This document shows positions 61,584 through 64,000 of a stretch of 64,000 bases of DNA, piece after piece (the first letter of the stretch is position 1; every line of letters starts with the position of its first letter). The position numbers and the translations under genes were made by a program. A model generated the notes under the pieces. That model saw only the letters and a list, made by a program, of their open reading frames with translations. It had not been told where the DNA came from and ran no database searches. This stretch comes from Parvularculaceae bacterium (GTDB lineage Bacteria; Pseudomonadota; Alphaproteobacteria; Caulobacterales; Parvularculaceae). Location: NCBI GenBank assembly GCA_021776475.1, contig JAJFFV010000005.1:620001-684000 (forward strand), written 5' to 3'.

Positions 61584-62678
61584 TCAGTTTTGCGCTCTCA
61601 CCATGTTGTTGCGTAAGATGACTGCGCCGTCAGGCAGATCCCGGGAAATATCAATCTGCATCAGGTCGTTGTTTTCTATCAGGACGTTACTAACCGGGGA
61701 TCGGATGCTCAGCATCGGCGTAAACTCGACCGGCGGTGCCGGCGTGAGCCTGTTACCGCGGATGATAACATCGTCAGCTTTTTGAACGTAAATTCCCTGC
61801 CCCATGCCCTGATGTATAATATTATTCTCTATAAGAACATTCTTGTGGTGTAAGCCGTCTTTCAACCCGCGCATGAATATTCCCTGAGAAACGCCGCCCG
61901 AGCCACGTAGCACCTGATTGCCGACGATACGGATATTCTCATTGCTGCGCTCTGCTGTGTCGTTCCAGAATTGAATGCAGTCGGGGTGATCTACCGGCCG
62001 TGTTGGATGAAAATCCGTACAAATATTCTCCGAAATATCGATGTTTACCGTCCCTGACACGTTAATCCCGTCACGTTTTATGTCGCGAAAAGTGTTGCCG
62101 GCTACTAAGATATTTTCGGCATCCCGAACCACTAGACCAATAAACGCGTCGTGAAGGACATTGTTCCTGATTGAAATGCTGTCTGACAGTCTTGCAGTCA
62201 TCCCCATACCGTCATTAGCCCAGTTGCCATCCGCACTCCAACCGATATCACTTCCTTCTATACTAATGTTTCGACTATTCATGATGTTGAAGGCAAAATG
62301 AAACCCTGGCTGGTCGGTTTTACCCGCTTCAATAACGATATTGCGGAAATGAAGGTTGGATACTTTTTTGAGCGATATTTTTCTAAAAATGGCCTCACCA
62401 TTGCCATCCACGGTGACCGGCGCATCCAAGAATATATCATTCAGCCTTAGATCCCCATAACGGCCGGCAGCCAAATTGATTGTATCTCCAGGATTTGACT
62501 GACGGATACGTGTTTCGAGTCTAGGTTCCACTACCGATGTTGTCGTCTGGGGTTGCTGCCGCAAGGTTGGGTGAGGCCCAGATGGCGTCGTATCTGTCTG
62601 ACGAGCGGTGATGATGAGCCCCAACAATACGACGAGAAGCGTTGCGGCGATGCCTAAAGAAAACAAACTTCGCGGCAT
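61584..62678 (-). CDS. Right-handed beta-helix (NosD/pectate-lyase-like) repeat protein
   Basis: A protein of 364 residues. An N-terminal membrane helix (residues 5-24) anchors it with the body outside. From about residue 60 it has regular beta-helix coils with Asn ladders such as NSRNISIEGSDIGW, SISIRNNVLHDAFIGLVV and NILVAGNTFRDIKRDGINVS. Such proteins bind or cut polysaccharide. It is immediately after the GT2 gene (one base between stop and start) and fits an exopolysaccharide locus. Confidence 0.87.
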   Translation of the reverse strand: MPRSLFSLGIAATLLVVLLGLIITARQTDTTPSGPHPTLRQQPQTTTSVVEPRLETRIRQSNPGDTINLAAGRYGDLRLNDIFLDAPVTVDGNGEAIFRKISLKKVSNLHFRNIVIEAGKTDQPGFHFAFNIMNSRNISIEGSDIGWSADGNWANDGMGMTARLSDSISIRNNVLHDAFIGLVVRDAENILVAGNTFRDIKRDGINVSGTVNIDISENICTDFHPTRPVDHPDCIQFWNDTAERSNENIRIVGNQVLRGSGGVSQGIFMRGLKDGLHHKNVLIENNIIHQGMGQGIYVQKADDVIIRGNRLTPAPPVEFTPMLSIRSPVSNVLIENNDLMQIDISRDLPDGAVILRNNMVRAQN

Positions 62679-63647
62679 TCAATTGAACTTTCTGTTCGCG
62701 TTCGGCAGGCAGCCCCTGGCGATGGCCAACGCCTGCAGCCACTGCCCACGCAGAATGCGTCGCATCATCTGAACCGCCGAAAGTACGCAGATTAAGGGAA
62801 ATAGCCATGGCTGCCATTTGAGAGTGAACAGCATTCGTGAACGGATCATATGATAATCAGCTAATGGGCTCCGCATTTTCTCCGCCAGATGGCTTCCGGC
62901 AACAGCGCCGCGATGATGATAAACAATGGCCTCACTCGCCCAGCCTGGCCGATACTTCTTCGCGCCACTTCTGACCCAGTCTATTTCCTCATAGTAGAGG
63001 AAGTACTGCTCATCCATAAATCCGGCATAGTCCAGCCAGTCACAGCGAAATGCCAGCGCAGCGCCGACAGGGTAGGACAGGGTCCTTTCGACTTCCTGTT
63101 CACTGAACCCAGCCTCACGCGTCTTTCCCTCGCTCAGATTTTGACCGAGCAATGACCAGTTGGATAGCTTGGCACCGCTCAACGCCTGAATTTTGTGGGG
63201 ATGTGCGGCATCCAGCAACGTCGCACCGACCAGACCATAAGATTGATCCGAAGACAGTTTCGCGGCAAATGCCCGCAAGGCCGCTCTGTGAAGACAGGCA
63301 TCTGGGTTGAGCAGGACAAAAAGGTCTGTGTCCGTTTGTTTCAACCAACGGAGGCCAATATTGCAGCCGGCGGCAAACCCGTCGTTTCTGCCAGCGTCGA
63401 TGATAACAACATCTGCTTGTTTTGAAAGATCGTTTATCCCATCCCTTGTCACCACAACGGAGAGCTTCAATCTCTTGTGTGCGGCGGCGACAAGCTGGCT
63501 GAATGAGTGAGTTGTTGAGGCGTTGTCAATCAAGACCACACGCGTCTTACCGGGCATCTGTTCTGCTTCAAACACACTCGCTATTGCTTCGAGCGATAGC
63601 TCCAGAGTGTTGTAGTTCACGATGACGACGCCAGGCGTGTTTAGCAT
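62679..63647 (-). CDS. Family 2 glycosyltransferase
   Basis: A protein of 322 residues. The GT-A domain starts VVIVNYNTLELSLEAIASVF, with LIDNAST, then GRNDGFAAGCNIGLRW and a metal-binding region FVLLNPDACLHRAAL. The late FLYYEEIDWVRSGAKK is the acceptor-side motif of rhamnosyltransferase-like (WbbL-type) enzymes. A basic C-terminal stretch with hydrophobic residues may bind the membrane. It lies between the EpsI-like gene (one base) and the beta-helix gene, in one operon. Confidence 0.92.
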   Translation of the reverse strand: MLNTPGVVIVNYNTLELSLEAIASVFEAEQMPGKTRVVLIDNASTTHSFSQLVAAAHKRLKLSVVVTRDGINDLSKQADVVIIDAGRNDGFAAGCNIGLRWLKQTDTDLFVLLNPDACLHRAALRAFAAKLSSDQSYGLVGATLLDAAHPHKIQALSGAKLSNWSLLGQNLSEGKTREAGFSEQEVERTLSYPVGAALAFRCDWLDYAGFMDEQYFLYYEEIDWVRSGAKKYRPGWASEAIVYHHRGAVAGSHLAEKMRSPLADYHMIRSRMLFTLKWQPWLFPLICVLSAVQMMRRILRGQWLQALAIARGCLPNANRKFN

Positions 63648-63648
63648 T

Positions 63649-64000
63649 TCAACCGCCCTTACCCGTCATGTATGCGTCACCCGCAAGCAGGCGCTGGGTA
63701 TCCCTTGGCACGCTTGACAGTAGATCGTTGATAAACCGATTGTGCTGAGCGAAGTTCAGCCGCGAACCGGTACCAGCTGTCGATACTCTAACCAGTGTAC
63801 TGTCCGCAGATTTTCCTAAGCCGGCCTGTATGTTGGCGAATTGTTGTCCCGCCTGCCCGTTGGCCAGTTTGTCACCCACACGAATCCAATAAGAAACGCT
63901 CTCGCGGCGTAGGCTGCTATCGGCAGCCATATGGGAAATCCGCAACCCGTTTGCGAGATTGGATTGATCATTGTTTCTGCTGACCGCATAGCCCTGCGCA
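63649..64000 (-). CDS. EpsI-like exosortase-associated protein (partial, N-terminus off the window)
   Basis: The frame is open to the right edge; at least 116 codons are visible. The C-terminal part reads SVSYWIRVGDKLANGQAGQQ, later DSTLVRVSTAG and RFINDLLSSVPRD, which follows the EpsI pattern (YWYxxGxR ... LVRVST). EpsI proteins are periplasmic partners of exosortases in exopolysaccharide export. The exosortase itself would be expected upstream, beyond the window. Apparent starts within the visible part (63945 TTG) are probably internal. It runs directly into the GT2 gene. Confidence 0.55.
   Translation of the reverse strand, partial: AQGYAVSRNNDQSNLANGLRISHMAADSSLRRESVSYWIRVGDKLANGQAGQQFANIQAGLGKSADSTLVRVSTAGTGSRLNFAQHNRFINDLLSSVPRDTQRLLAGDAYMTGKGG

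Overview
The window comes from a bacterial chromosome, most likely a marine or environmental alphaproteobacterium. The evidence is gene content and order. There are def-fmt-truA and dapE blocks, and acnA lies divergent from ccmAB with a DUF1223 gene downstream. A dapF ... mtaB-ftsY-ispZ series and an ffh-rpsP-rimM-trmD-rplS operon are present. IalB-like, CC0125/CC1285-type and polyhydroxyalkanoic-acid-system proteins also occur, and base composition is moderate. Parvularculales or Caulobacterales relatives seem plausible, but the sequence alone does not settle the order. I saw no tRNA, rRNA, CRISPR array, insertion sequence or prophage.

Layout: 0-6 kb holds a partial membrane protein, def-fmt-truA, dapE and a cupin. 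6-13 kb holds a tandem pair of membrane paralogues, lepA, mscL, a DUF1223 protein and acnA. 13-21 kb holds ccmAB, an IalB-like protein, dapF, a TetR/membrane-protein pair, mtaB-ftsY-ispZ and a Nudix hydrolase. 21-28 kb holds a MarR protein with a histone H1-like tail, xthA, a GST, a TSUP transporter, a LolA-like carrier and a MATE exporter. 28-30 kb holds a Crp-type regulator next to two small membrane-protein genes, each behind a near-perfect CRP box. 30-36 kb holds two amidohydrolases, truB, rbfA and a methyltransferase. 36-39 kb looks like a decayed sulfate-assimilation cluster: cysH, a possible DUF934 remnant, a GST gene, and a truncated cysG fragment carrying trinucleotide repeats. 39-47 kb holds LysR and FemAB-like proteins, then a run of secreted or lipid-anchored hydrolases: a carboxylesterase, a GH19 muramidase/chitinase-like protein, an M28 peptidase and a PhoD phosphatase. 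47-51.5 kb is the ribosome/SRP operon. 51.6-55 kb is a TadG/TadE-type triplet. 55-60 kb holds an asparaginase-like half protein, a dicarboxylate symporter, an S9 peptidase and a lipoprotein. 60-64 kb holds an MscS channel and then the edge of an exopolysaccharide locus (beta-helix protein, GT2 glycosyltransferase, EpsI-like protein).

Most of the window is housekeeping. The parts most worth a second look are: (1) the Crp regulator with two duplicated small-protein cassettes that share CRP box, leader hairpin, ribosome site and N-terminus; (2) the scrambled cysG'-GST-DUF934'-cysH region with an (ATC)7(GGC)6 expansion inside the NAD-binding loop; (3) the MarR-histone H1 tail fusion; and (4) several enzymes paired with, or turned into, likely non-catalytic forms (amidohydrolase, asparaginase-like protein, DUF1223).
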